Positions 10,265-21,180 are shown, numbered from the stretch's first letter. The stretch: 64,000 nt of DNA from Jaltomata sinuosa (GCA_003996215.1 QJPP01005214.1:27416-91415), one strand, 5' to 3'. The notes: generated by a model not told the origin, from the letters alone. Program-made: numbers and translations.

Positions 10265-13209
10265 TTCTATTGCACCCTATTTTTTATCAAGGTTAGATAA
10301 AGAATAACTTATGGACTCTAAAAGAATTTGATTATGTGCAAAGCCGCCACCTAATTTTTAAGGAAATCTATTTGATTATTGATATGTATGACTCGCGTTT
10401 TAATCTGCAAAAACTATTTTAGATTCTAGGTAAGGGTTTGAGTTATTTCGAAGGGAAGGGGTTAGGCATCCTTCAGAATCCACAAAATGTGGTACCCAAC
10501 TAGGCTTAATTTTTCAAAGAGGAATGAAGTAAAAAAAAAATTTGAAAGGTATAAATATGTACAGCAAAAAATATGTATTTAAGATATGTGCGTAAGAGTG
10601 TGTAAAATGTATGTCAACATATATGAGAGTAAATAAAAAGAGAATGTAAATTTAGTATGCATGAAAAAATATTTATAAGAAAATATTTAAAGGAGCGTAA
10701 AAGAATATATATTGTTAATATGAAAAGTATGTATATATGTTAATATAAAAGAATAGATACAACTATAAAAAATATATATAAAAAAAATGTGTAAGAAACA
10801 TATATCTAAGCACAAATAATGTACAAAAAATATATATTTAATAAACAATGTAAAATATGTGTAAAAATATATACAATGTAAAGAAAATGTATTTAACAAA
10901 AATAATATATGACGATTATATCTATTGACATGTGTTTCATTATGTAAAAATTATTTCACTTTTGTAAGAAAAATAGATTTAGGAATGAGAGAAAAAATAT
11001 TAATTTTTAAAAGAGTATTTAACAAAAGAATACGTAAAGAATCGTTTGTAAAATGTAAGTAAAAATAATTAGAAGGAAGATTTATTTTAAAAGAAAAGAC
11101 GTTCTAATATTTGTCTGACATAAATATGTGAATCAATTAATTAAGTACTTAAATCGACTTAATTCCCTCATGTAAGTATTTATGGCCTAAACATTACCTA
11201 AGCACGTAGTAATGAATACATAAGTAAAGGACACACCCTCCGAAGCCTCGAATGTAAAATTTCACTATATTTTATCTTTTATACAATTGTAAGAATATAA
11301 ATACAAATAATGAATTTTGGGAAGATCTTCAAACTCCTTTTAATTATAGTCTTCGGGAAGTGTCTTCATTTACCTGTATAAACACATAGTAAAAATGTCA
11401 ATAACAATTAAATATTTATCAAAATAATTTAAAAAATACGTATATGTATGTATATATAGAAAAATAGAATTTATTATAGTATGGGCTCAAATATGTAATT
11501 GTACTAAGATTTAGATGCGTCATGGATGTGAAACATCGATTGCTCGAATTATAGGCCGCCCGTGATCACCCGCCCAAGATACGAGTCATAAAACTTTTTG
11601 TCTTATCCTAATAATATTAAAATTTCATCATCGCCCAATCTTTTTTTTGCTATGTAGTCCTTTTTATTGTGGAGGCCTCAGGAACTGACAAAATTTTATC
11701 ATTGGCCAATATTGTGTAGTATTTTTTTATTATCAGTATAAAAAATATAAGGGCAAAATAGTCCAAAGAAAATTGCACATCAAAATTAACGAGAAAGGGA
11801 GTAGTGGACGAAATGAAGCAGTTCACAGTGTAAACAAAGCAGTTAAAGAAATAGCCTCCGAAGAGATATTTTCCAGCCAGATCTCAGCCAAGCTCCAGCA
11901 AGGAAATGTTAGTAGAGATAATAACTCATGTATATAGAAACATAAAGTAAAATAGTATCGCCGGAGAGTACAATTCCGGCCAGCAACAAAATAACAAAAA
12001 TGTTAGATCCATCTAGATATCAGAAAACAAACATATAGTAATACATAGATTCATGAAAACCCAGATTGTCGAGGATTTTTCCGGTGGGTAACAATCACTA
12101 GAGGGAGGCAGTGGTATCGTGGTGGTGGTGTCCAGCATTACTTCAACGTCTTGTGCCAAAGCAATGCCGTAAAATGTACTACCGTAGCCAAATCTAGCCC
12201 GTTTCAATAATCACAGGGGTAGGAATAACAAAGAGGAGAGGAGAAGGAGAAGAGAAAGGGAGAGTGGTGGGAGCCCCGTGGCGGTGGCATTTGTCAGACC
12301 TTCGACGAGCTCATCGCCAAATAAATAGCAGAGAGAGAGCTCATGAGGCTTTAGAGAGGAAAGGGGAAAATAATAGGGAAAAAATCTGATGTGTATATGT
12401 GTGTGTTTTTTTTTGTGTGTTGAAAATAATATTAATCCCTTCCCTTCCTTTAATAACAAAAGAAAAACATCAATCTTATCCAATCAATAAAATGTCTTAC
12501 CTTTTTGTCCCCCAAGACCATTTTTAATCCATGAGTCATTATCCAAGGGGTGTTTCCTCTTTTTAACCAAAATGTAAGAACTTATTAACCATAGGATAGA
12601 GGTCGCACCTAGTCATGTCAAATGTCACATTTTTATAAAGGTGACAAGTGAATTTTTGCTCTGTATTTTAGATTAATTGTTCCAGCTTTCTATGTTTGAG
12701 GATTTTAAGAATAAACGAAATAATATACAGGAAATATGACTGTCGGTATGTAATTACAAAAATATGAAAAAAATAAAATGTAATTAACTAAAAAAATATA
12801 TTGTCTTGAAATTTTTTAATGTGCTGTAAATTATTTAAATTTGTAGTATTTTTATAATATATATGTGCAGATGACTTGTAAAATGTTTGCGATTATTAAA
12901 ATTTTATATTGACAATAAATAAATAAAATTCTTATATTTACGAAATTGAGGATAATTATCAATAAATTATAAAAGGTAAAAATATGACAATAAATTAATA
13001 AAACTCCTAAAATAAGGATAATTATCAATGAATTGTAGAAAAGTAAAAATGTAACAATAAATTGATAAAACTCCTAAAATAAGAAAAATTATCAATAAAT
13101 TATTATATTTTAAAAAAATGTGTAAAAAATTATATTTTGTGCTCTTTAACGATCATGAGTCTTGAAGATATTAATTTTAAGCACGGAGAGTCAAAATTGG
13201 GTGTCAACA
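10265..13209 (-). mobile_element. Tat/Ogre-like 5' LTR, about 2.9 kb
   Basis: The minus strand begins TGTTGACACCCAATTTTGAC at 13209 and reaches the primer site at 10264. The same TGTTGACACCCAATTTT start occurs at 26542 (+). Near its 3' end the minus strand reads AATTAGGTGGCGGC, matching AGTTAGGTGGCAAC at 38870. The body is very AT-rich with no credible gene; small open frames at 10687-10899, 12013-12207 and 12211-12483 are not supported by any motif. The internal region of the element lies at lower coordinates and is mostly lost. Confidence 0.65.
12905..13105. repeat. about 66-bp tandem repeat, nearly three units
   Basis: The word AGGATAATTATCAAT recurs at 12949 and 13015 and as AGAAAAATTATCAAT at 13082. 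It is followed each time by AAATTAT, GTAAAAAT.TGACAATAAATT and AAAACTCCTAAAATAA. A degenerate partial unit precedes at about 12911. It lies in the U3 end of the Tat-like LTR. Confidence 0.75.
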
Positions 13210-13721
13210 CTACCTATCGTGCTGTGGGATTCAACACACTCAGAATTGAATTATGACAGTTTTGTTGGCTCCGGAATGGGGATTTTGGTCTAGTGGGACC
13301 TTTGGTCTGAGTCTGACTACTTTCGGTTTGGTTTTGTGTGGCTTTGTGTGTTTTGGAGTCAGTTTTGCTGGTAGGGTTGACTTTGGTCAACATTCGGAGA
13401 AGACGGCCTCGGATGGGAATTCTGTCAGCTCTGGAATATTGACTTTGGGCTAGGAGGTCCTTTGGTTCGGGTCCCGAGGCTTCCGGGCTCGTTTTTTGAT
13501 TTTGAGTTTCGAGTTAGTCTTTGGCGTGGGGCCCACTTTTGGTTAAAATAATCTCCGTTGGGGGTTTCATCTATTCTATTGAGTCCAAAATGCCATTTTA
13601 GGTAGGGTATCATGGTTGGTTTGTGTTCACGGGGTTTCGAATGAATCCCGAGGGTCTGTCGGAAGTTTTTTGGACTTGGAATTTGTTGGTTGCTGCACTA
13701 AGTTGCAGACCCCTGTTGCTC

Positions 13722-13930
13722 TTTGCGATCGCGAGGACCTCATCGCATTCGCGATGGTGTGGTTTCCTTACCATCACGTTCGCAATGGGTCCATTGAGTT
13801 CGTGATGTAGCTAGCTAGAAACTCGGCTTGGCTTCTTCTTCGCAAATGCGGCTGAGCCATCGCGATTGCGATGGTTCGGCTGACCCTTCTCCGCAAATGC
13901 GAGGGTCCTGTCGAGATCGAGATGAAGGAC
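13722..13930. repeat. CpG-rich inverted-repeat cluster in LTR (5' copy)
   Basis: Short words GCGATCGCGA, TTCGCGATGG, CATCACGTTCGCAATGG, CCATCGCGATTGCGATGG and CGCAAATGCG follow each other in both orientations. They form several imperfect hairpins just upstream of the TATATTAA word. The 3' LTR copy at 21888-22085 preserves the layout with many point changes, mostly between C and T or G and A. Confidence 0.7.
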
Positions 13931-14575
13931 CCCTGGCAGTTATATTAAGTTTCAACTTCATTTTATCCTCCAAAAATCTGATAACCTCCATTGTCACGCC
14001 CCCAAGCTCAACATTTCTAGTGCCCCTCCATATTTTCCTTCACCTGGTACGTTCCCCCGTCACCCCTCTCCTCATTTCACGTAAATTCCTATAATTCTCC
14101 CGCTAAATTCCTTTGTTGCTAAATTCTTAGAGTTGGGGTGATTTTTGATTAAAAGATGATCTTTGAGGACTGCATGCTCGTAAATTCGTGCAACTCATCC
14201 CCGTAGCATGTTCTCCTTATCGAGGTTGGTTTCCGTTTTTAAATTCTGAGCTTTTCCTTCTTAATCCCATAAATTAGTAGCACTTCGGGGCTGTTTTATG
14301 TCCCGAATCGAGCTCCGTTCTCACCCACATTTTGGGCATGGGTTCCTTAACCCACTGCGAGCATATTTGTGAATTTTGTTTTAAGTTATATCGTGCGGGC
14401 CTTGAGGGTCATTTTCTGACCTGATTTTTGGCCTGATTTTCCGTATATCAATATGGGTGTCATTCTTCTCTTCTTGACACATGGGTTATGTTCTTGATAG
14501 CATGACAACTTTCTAAGGCCGTTCGGAAGGAGAAGGCACACAAGTGATGGTTCATGTTTGCAGTTTGGCCCCCAG

Positions 14576-15651
14576 GTAGGTTACGGTTTACTTTCTAGAC
14601 TGAGTTAGTTAGGTTTTATATGTTCATATGTTACTGGAATGCTAAGTTAGATTTTAGATTGACTTTAGGCTTTAATCCTTTTTATCATGATTAATTGGCC
14701 ATTTTGGGTTTTTAGTCTAGGATTGCATGTTATCCTTAGCCTAGGAGCTTGTTTCTTCTATATGACTAGCCTAAGATTCTTTGCATGCTTTTAGGAGGCT
14801 TTAGAGGTAGAATAGAGCTTGCCCATCATTTTTTGCTTTATTTCCCCGCTTTACCGCTTTACTTTATAATGGTGTGTAACTGTGGGCCCGAGGACATGGC
14901 TAGGATTTGGATGGATTCCAGGTCAGTTCTCTTGGTTTGGAGGGTACTTTTGCCCTATTTTGATCTAATGGTGTGATTATTCCTCTTCTTGTGAACATTC
15001 ATACTCATATCGCATGGCATATCATTGGTACAGTATGGAAATGATTTTTCAAAGGCTTTTGGGTTTGAAAAGAGGTTTTTCCTACTGTTGTGATGAGTTT
15101 TGAACTAAATCGAGCAATTTTGAGTATCACTTTGGTTTTTTAGAGGGAAAGAGGAACTACTATTTTTTGTATATAAACATATGGTTCGATGCGGTATGCT
15201 GGGCCCCGGATGCATTATTCCAGGTATTTTACTCTCATTATATACATATTCGTCCGATGCGGTATTTTGGACCTCCGATGCGTTATTCTGGGTATATTAT
15301 TATTTCATATACATATGCATAGTCCGATGAGGTATTTTAGGCACCCGATGCGGTATTCTGGGTTTATATTATTATTGCATTCATATATGCATCATCGTGC
15401 ATCGCATTGCATTTGCTTTGGCACGTGGATTTACCCTGGTTTGGCTTGTTGTTATTTTCCTTTACCTTTTGATTTATCAGCTTGTCTTTAGTTTTATAAC
15501 TAGATATAGGTGGATCCCTGTATAGTTAGTTGATTTCCTGTAATCTATATTTATATATTATCTTTCTGCTCTCGGTCGGCCTATGATACCTACTGAGTAC
15601 CCGTTGTTTTTGGTACATATACTAAACTCTGCATCTCTTTTTCTGATGCAG
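14576..15651 (+). other. candidate leader intron inside LTR (5' LTR copy)
   Basis: The left border is CCCAG|GTAGGTTACGG and the right border is TCTCTTTTTCTGATGCAG|CACC, a good plant-style donor and a polypyrimidine-AG acceptor, 1076 bp apart. The same pair occurs in the 3' LTR (22732-23835) and in related LTRs (36347-37074 plus, 42080-40436 minus). No transcript evidence is available, so splicing is inference. Confidence 0.35.
15184..15366 (+). repeat. CCGATGCGGTATTCTGGG short repeats in LTR (5' copy)
   Basis: About six variants of a 17-18 bp word (YCGATGCGGTATTCTGGG) lie in pairs separated by ATATACATAT-type AT-rich spacers. The same array in the 3' LTR is at 23368-23548. The array falls inside the candidate leader intron. 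Confidence 0.75.
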
Positions 15652-16077
15652 CACCTAGTATGAGCCACTCTCGTTGATCTATTATCGTTCGAGGCCCATT
15701 GCTGTTCGGATCGCAGTGAGCTCCCGGCGCTTTTGGAGACTTTACTTGCTTTCCATCTTGTATATCCTGTCTATATTTGTATTTTGAATTGACAGAGGTT
15801 ATTGTATAGCTACTCCTTACTTTAGTCGCTCTTGTACTAGTGACACCAGGTACGGGTTGGTATTTCGGGTCGTTTTGTATTTCCGTCACTTTAGGGCTAT
15901 CTTTTGTATATTTTGTACACTGGTATATATATATGCTTTTGTCCCTATCCTTTGTTATATCTTCTGTTTCTTTTTAGTTAAATTATTATTTACTACTTTT
16001 CGCATGTATTTGGGTTAGGCTTGTCTACTGGGGGTTATGTAGACGCCATCATGGCCTGGTTTTGGGTCGTGAGAGAG

Positions 16078-16099
16078 TTCTATCAGAGCTTTAGGTTCA
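16078..16099 (+). other. mutated primer-binding site (initiator Met type)
   Basis: Just after the 5' LTR the sequence reads TTCTATCAGAGCTTTAGG. The family form TGGTATCAGAGC is intact in the minus-strand element at 52296-52307 and nearly intact at 30090-30104. Downstream come GTGTCTAGTAGAGTCTCG and GGCTATAGGGCATTCC, a leader pattern typical of Tekay/Del chromoviruses. Confidence 0.6.
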
Positions 16100-16283
16100 C
16101 CAGTCTCTCCAGTACAAGAGAAAGTGTCTAGTAGAGTCTCGTGGATAAGGTACAATGACATCTGTATCCTATCTGCGAGGGGCTATAGGGCATTCCTTAG
16201 GAAAAGCTTCATTTTGTTTGGTTCCTTATCGTGCTTACTTGAGTTGATCAACTTCTAAGTATATTTGTTTCACTCCTTCTTAG

Positions 16284-17628
16284 ATGGTCTGGATAAGATC
16301 CACAATGGGTGAGGACGAGTACCCCTACGCCTACAGTTAGAGCCCCAGCTAAGGGACAGGGTAGAGGTCAGCCCTGAGGTCGAGGTAGGGCACGAGTTGT
16401 GGCACCAGCTCAGGCCCGGACTAGAGTACCGTCACCAGAGCCAGAGGTTAGAGCAGATGAGGTACAGTATGAGCAGGATCATATGGGTCCAGCCTACCAT
16501 ACAGCAAGTTTTGTGGCTACTCTGATGTTACAGGACACCTTGGTTCGATTGTTGGGGTTTCTTGAGGGTATGACTCCACAAGAAGCTTCGCCGAGCACTC
16601 CGATAGGTTCTCAGGTTCGAGGTGAGGGTCAGACTTTAGATTAGGCAGCCGCACAAGGATTAGGAGCGCAGCCTACTATTGTGACTCCCAGATTGGAGGT
16701 ACTACCGGTTCCTACAGTTGCTACACCTACTCCCGTTATGCCAGTTATGTCTTCTGAGGAGCATAAGATACTGGGTAGGTTCTTGAGATTGGGTCCTCCA
16801 AGGTTTTTGGGTGCTGTTAACGAGGATGCACATGAATTTCTAACTAGATGCCATGAGAGGTTACATAATTTAGGGTTAGTCGAGTCTCACGGTGCAGATT
16901 ACACCGTGTTTCAGCTGGATGGTCCAGCAAAACAGTGGTGGAGGTCATACATTGCTTGCAGACCAGCCGGGTCACCTCCGCTTACTTGGGATCAATTCTC
17001 TGCAGCTTTTCTTGAGAAGTATGTACCATGCAGTACGAGAGAGAGTCTGATGGATTAGTTTGCTGGGTTGGAGAAGGGCTCCATGATTGTGTTTGAGTAT
17101 GAGGTCTATTTTCACCATTTGTCTAGGCATGCCACCATGATTCTTCCCACCGAGCATGAGAGGGTACGCCGATTTGTTCATGGTTTGACTTTGCATCTTC
17201 GCTTAGCTATGGAGGGTATGGTAGCATCGGGTCAGTCCTTTCTGGAGGTAGTTTATCATGCCCATACTATTGAGGGTATAGTTTGCGAGGCCCAAGGGGG
17301 CAGCAATAAGAGGCCCCGCCATCAGGGTAGTTTCAGCGGTTCACAAGGGTGTGATAGGGGATACTATGGTAGAGGTCAGCACCAGCAGCATTTCCAGCCG
17401 AGCTGGCCTGTTCAGGCGGCATTACAGACTACTGAGGGCCAGAGTAGCCAGAGTCTCATTCCTGCTCCCTGAGGCAATCATTCAGGGTCCTCAAGTCGTG
17501 GTGGTCATTCTGATTCAGCCAGGCCTTCAAAGCAGAGTTCACAGGGTCGGGGTTGTTATGAGTGTGCCAAGATAGGCCACTTTGCTAAAGAGTGCCCAGC
17601 GGCGCCGTATCCTAGGCGGCATGATCAG
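16284..17628 (+). pseudogene. chromovirus gag (capsid domain and CCHC zinc knuckle), broken
   Basis: Gag forms the particle and binds RNA. The likely start is ATG 16284 (M-V-W-I-R-S-T), with a one-base frame change near 16315-16326 that brings the reading into the frame used by the rest of the element. A basic N-terminus follows, then the retrotransposon Gag domain at 16741-17250 (F-L-R-L-G-P-P-R-F-L-G, W-W-R-S-Y, F-L-E-K-Y-V-P). The CCHC knuckle C-Y-E-C-A-K-I-G-H-F-A-K-E-C at 17554-17595 is intact. In-frame stops are at 16375 (TGA), 16642, 17056 (TAG) and 17470 (TGA); the TAG codons sit where Gln is expected. This part cannot make a full Gag. Confidence 0.85.
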
Positions 17629-18459
17629 TTGGTTCAGGCCCTCAGTGCTTTAGCACCACTAGCTAGAGATGGTTCAAAAGGTAGTAGGGGTGGTCCCCAG
17701 GGTTCTAGAGGTGGTCATCAGTCTGGTAAGTCAGGTGGTCATGGTGGTCGGGGCCATATGTATGCAGTTTTGGGAAAGACAGAGCCCAAGGCTTCATATG
17801 CTGTGATCACACGTACGATCTCCATTTTTCATCAGTCTGCTTCTTCTTTGTTTGATCTGGGGTCTACATTCTCGTATGTATCTTCTTATTATACTGCTCG
17901 TCTAGGGTCTGCTTGTGAGTCCTTGCCTATGCCTATACGTGTATCTACTTCTGTAGGTGATTTTTTTGTAGTGGATCAGGTGTACCGGACTTGTGTGGTG
18001 ACTATCTTGGGGTTTGACATGTGGGTAGACTTTGTTGTCCTTGATATAGTCGATTTTGATGTGATCTTGGGCATGGATTGGCTATATCCTTATCATGCGG
18101 TCTTGGATTGCTTCACCAAGACTGTTACTTTTCGGATTCCTGGTATCCTTCTTATCTTATGGAAGGGAGCCGATAGCCACATGTCGAGGGGAGTTATATC
18201 TTTTCTAAGCACCCAGCGGTTGGTTGGGAAGGGGTGCTTAGCTTATCTTACCTACGTCCGTGATACTAATGCCACCACACCTCCTCTTAAGTCAGTTCCC
18301 ATGGTTTGTGAGTATTCGGATGTGTTTCCTTATGATCTTCTAGGTTTTCCTCCTGACCGTGACATTGATTTTGGTATCGATGTTGAGCCAAGCACCAAGA
18401 CTATTTCTATTCTGCTATATTGGATGACACCTGCTGAGTTGAGGGAGCTTAAGGATTAG
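17629..18459 (+). pseudogene. chromovirus aspartic protease and start of RT
   Basis: An in-frame continuation of gag. The retropepsin active-site region reads F-D-L-G-S-T-F-S-Y-V-S near 17851-17883; the usual D-S-G has become D-L-G, which probably kills activity although Asp remains. Later blocks V-D-F-V-V-L-D-I-V-D-F-D-V-I-L-G-M-D-W-L are typical of the protease C-terminal half. The frame goes on through V-P-M-V-C-E-Y-S-D-V-F-P into the first residues of RT and stops at a TAG (18457) where related copies have Gln. The Gly/Arg-rich stretch at 17680-17760 is the linker after the zinc knuckle. Confidence 0.85.
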
Positions 18460-19158
18460 CTCCAAGATTTGTTGAGTAGAGGATTCAACTACAGGCAGTT
18501 AAATAAGGTGACAATTAAGAACAAATATCTGATGCCGCGTATTGATGACTTGTTTGACCAGCTACAGGGTGCAGCCGTGTTTTCTAAGATAGATTTGAGG
18601 TTCGGTTATCACTAGTTGAGGATTAGGGTTGAGGACATCCCAAAGACTGTATTTAGGACTCGATACGTCCATTATGAGTTCCTAGTCATGTATTTTGGGT
18701 TGACTAATGCCCCAACAACATTTATGGAGTTGATGAACCACATGTTCAGTGCATACTTGGATTCATTCGTGATTGTGTTCATCGATGACATTCTAATTTA
18801 TTCGAGGAGTATAGAGAAGCATGTGCAGCATCTTAGATTGGTACTTCAGGCCTTGAGAGACCATCAGTTTTATGCCAAATTCACTAAGTGTGAATTTTGG
18901 CTTGAGTCTGTATCATTCTTGGGACATGTGGTGTCCAAAGATGGGATTATGGTAGATCCAGCGAAGGTTGCAGCAGTTTATAATTGGGATAGGCCTACTT
19001 CTCCTACCGAGGTTCACAGTTTTATTGGGTTAGCAGGTTATTACAGATGGTTTGTGTAGGGGTTTTCTTCGATAGCAGCTTGTTTGACTAGATTGACTCA
19101 GAAGAATGTTCCCTTCCAGTGGTCAGATGAGTGTTAGGCGAGCTTTCTGAACCTCAAG
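18460..19158 (+). pseudogene. chromovirus reverse transcriptase, internally deleted
   Basis: RT copies the RNA genome to DNA. Visible blocks are R-Q-L-N-K-V-T-I-K-N, P-R-I-D-D-L-F-D-Q-L, F-S-K-I-D-L-R-F-G-Y-H, Y-E-F-L-V-M-Y-F-G-L-T-N-A-P and the catalytic F-I-D-D-I-L-I-Y-S (about 18778-18804). About 26 codons of the N-terminal conserved block (the S-P-W-G-x-P region and the start of the palm) are missing between G-F and Y-R-Q; the nested copy at 32503-32590 has them. Stops occur at 18613 (TAG for Gln in Y-H-Q-L), 19057 and 19135. The catalytic Asp pair is present, but the protein is broken. Confidence 0.85.
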
Positions 19159-19575
19159 GCCTTGTTGACTTCATCTTTGATTCTTACTCTTCCGGTCGAG
19201 GGTCAGGGTTTCACCGTATATTGTGATGAGTCAGGTATTGGTTTAGGTTGTGTGTTGAAGAAGCAAGGATGGGTTATTGCATATGCTTCCAGACAGTTAA
19301 AGGTTCACGAGAGAAACTACCCCACACATGACTTGGAGTTAGCAGCGGTGGTCTTCACGTTGAAGATGTGGAGGCATTATCTTTATGGCGTAAATTGTGA
19401 GATCTTTACTGACCATCGTATTCTTCAGTACATTTTCAGCCAGATGGATCTAAATTTGAGGCAGCGTAGGTGGTTGGAGTTACTAAAGGACTAAGATATT
19501 TCTATTCTCTATCATCCAGGCAAGGTAAACGTAGTAGAGGATGCCTTAAGCTAAAAGGCTGAGAGTATGGGTAGC
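19159..19575 (+). pseudogene. chromovirus RNase H
   Basis: The region begins L-T-L-P-V-E-G-Q-G-F-T-V-Y-C-D, and the D-E-S-G-I-G-L-G-C-V-L block holds the first catalytic Asp. Then come A-Y-A-S-R-Q-L, the H-D-L-E-L-A-A-V-V-F Glu-bearing helix and the F-T-D-H-R-I-L-Q-Y Asp motif. This is the usual Ty3 RNase H order. TAA stops at about 19492 and 19550 end the open frame inside the C-terminal tail (the Y-H-P-G-K-V-N-V-V-E-D-A-L block is still readable). Confidence 0.85.
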
Positions 19576-20590
19576 TTGGCTTTCTTAGCTACGGAGGAGA
19601 AACCTTTAGCTTGGGACATCCAGTCCTTGGCTAATAGGCTAGTTCGACTTGACCTTTCTTAGCCGGGCCATATTCTTGTTTGTGTTGAGGCTAGGTCTTC
19701 CTTGTTAGAGCAGATTCGAGCACAGCAGTTTGATGATGCAAGATTAAGGATCATTCATGACAAGGTGTTGAGTGGTGAGGCTAGGAAGGTGACTTTAGAT
19801 TCATAGGGTGTTCTGAGGATCGAGGGTCGTATTTGCGTTCCTAAAGTTGGTGACTTGGTCAGATTGATATTGGAGGAGTCCCACTGTTCTAGATATTCCA
19901 TTCATCCCGGAGCAGCTAAGATGTATCGTGACTTGAGGAAGCACTACTGGTGGTGTGGGATAAAAAGGGATATTTTGTCTTTCGTATCCAGCTGCTTGAA
20001 CTGTTAGCAGGTAAAGTTCGAGCACCAGAGGCCAGGTGGTTTCTCACAGAGGCTACCCATTCCGGAGTGGAAATTGGAGCGTATATCCATGGACTTTGTA
20101 GTCGTATTGCCATGTACCTTGCAGAGATTTGATGCTATTTTGGTTATCGTGGATAGGTTCATCAATCTTCTCCCTTTCTGTCAGTTCAGACTTCTTACAA
20201 TTCCGAGAGGTTGGCGCAAATTTATATTCGGGAGATTGTTCATTTGCATGGGGTGCCGATTTCTATCATTTTCGACCGAGGTACTTAATTCACTTTGCAC
20301 TTTTGGTAGTCTATTCAGAGAGAGTTGGGTACTAGAGTTGAACTTAGCACCGCCTTTTATCCGCACATAGACGGTCAGTCAGAGCGTACTATTCAGGTTC
20401 TGGAGGATATGTTGCGAGCCTGTGTTATTTATTTTCGGGGTCAGTGGGACCAATGTTTCACCTTGGCAGAGTTTGCATATAATAATAGTTACCATTCTAG
20501 CATCCAGATGGCTCCGTTCGAGGCTTTGTATGGTAGACGGTGCAGATCTCTGATGGGTTGGTTTGATGCTTTCGAGGTTAGGCCATGAGG
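19576..20590 (+). pseudogene. chromovirus integrase (HHCC and catalytic core)
   Basis: The HHCC zinc domain lies at about 19877-20005 (S-H-C-S-R-Y-S-I-H-P and C-L-N-C), followed by a TAG where the minus-strand copy at 44600 has Gln. The core begins at I-P-E-W-K-L-E-R-I-S-M-D-F-V-V (20055-20100, first catalytic Asp). A frameshift near 20165 moves the rest into another frame, where I-S-I-I-F-D-R-G (second Asp), D-G-Q-S-E-R-T-I-Q (catalytic Glu region) and L-A-E-F-A-Y-N-N are readable. Further stops are at 19660, 19804 and 20285. Integrase would insert the cDNA; this copy cannot. Confidence 0.85.
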
Positions 20591-21180
20591 TAATGACTTG
20601 CTTTGTGATTCTATGGATAGAGTTTAGGTTATTCAGGGGAGGCTCCGTACTGCGCAGAGTAGGCAGAAAAGTTATGCTGATCGGAGGGTCCGAGATCTCG
20701 AGTTCAGGGTTGGTGATAGTTTGTTCCTTCGGGTGTCGCCCATGAAGGGAATGATGCGGTTTGGCAGGAAGGGTAAGCTCAGTCCGAGGTTCATTGGTCC
20801 ATTTGAGATCCTTTACTGTATCGGAGAGTTTGATTATGAGTTATCCTTGCCTCCTGCTCTTTCTAGTGTTCATCTGGTGTTTCATATTTCTATGATGTGG
20901 CGGTACATTTCGGATGAGTCTCACGTGCTTCAGTTTGAGTCGGTCGAGTTGGATGAGTATTTAGCCTTTGAGGAGGAGCCTGTTGCTATTTTCGACAGTC
21001 AAATTAGGAAGTTGAGGTCCAAGGATATTCCGTTAGTTAAGGTTCAGTGGTGGCGTCATCCTATCGAGGAGGCTACGTGGGAGATCAAGACCAACATGCA
21101 GACCCGTTATCCTTGTCTTTTCGAGTCTTCAGGTACTATCTTTATTCTAACTTTTGCAGACGAAAGTTCTTTTAGTAGTG
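20591..21180 (+). pseudogene. integrase C-terminus with chromodomain-like block
   Basis: The frame from 20721 encodes the G-K-L-S-P-R-F-I-G-P-F-E-I-L module (GPY/F-type C-terminal domain) followed by V-F-H-I-S-M. Then come an acidic hinge (F-E-E-E-P-V-A-I-F) and a chromodomain-like end K-V-Q-W-W-R-H-P-I-E-E-A-T-W-E. A chromodomain at this place is the hallmark of chromoviruses and is thought to steer integration to heterochromatin by binding histone marks. The segment 20591-20720 is in the same frame with one or two stops. The open frame continues past the expected end into the 3' LTR, so its last 40 or so residues are not real protein. Confidence 0.8.

Larger units (their letters stand above)
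13215..16074 (+). repeat. 5' LTR of chromovirus 13215-24258 (5'-truncated)
   Basis: It matches 21382-24258 from ACTCAGAATT..ATT onward (13234 corresponds to 21382). The end reads GGGTCGTGAGA instead of GGGTCGTGACA. It contains, in order: a CpG-rich inverted-repeat cluster (13722-13920), a TATATTAA word (about 13941), a donor-like GTAGGT (14576), CCGATGCGG repeats (15184-15366) and an acceptor-like TTTTTCTGATGCAG (to 15651). Confidence 0.8.

Noticed and set aside
15184..15366. CRISPR-like array
   Set aside because: Units are short and irregular, spacers are AT-rich and similar to one another, and the surroundings are a plant LTR.
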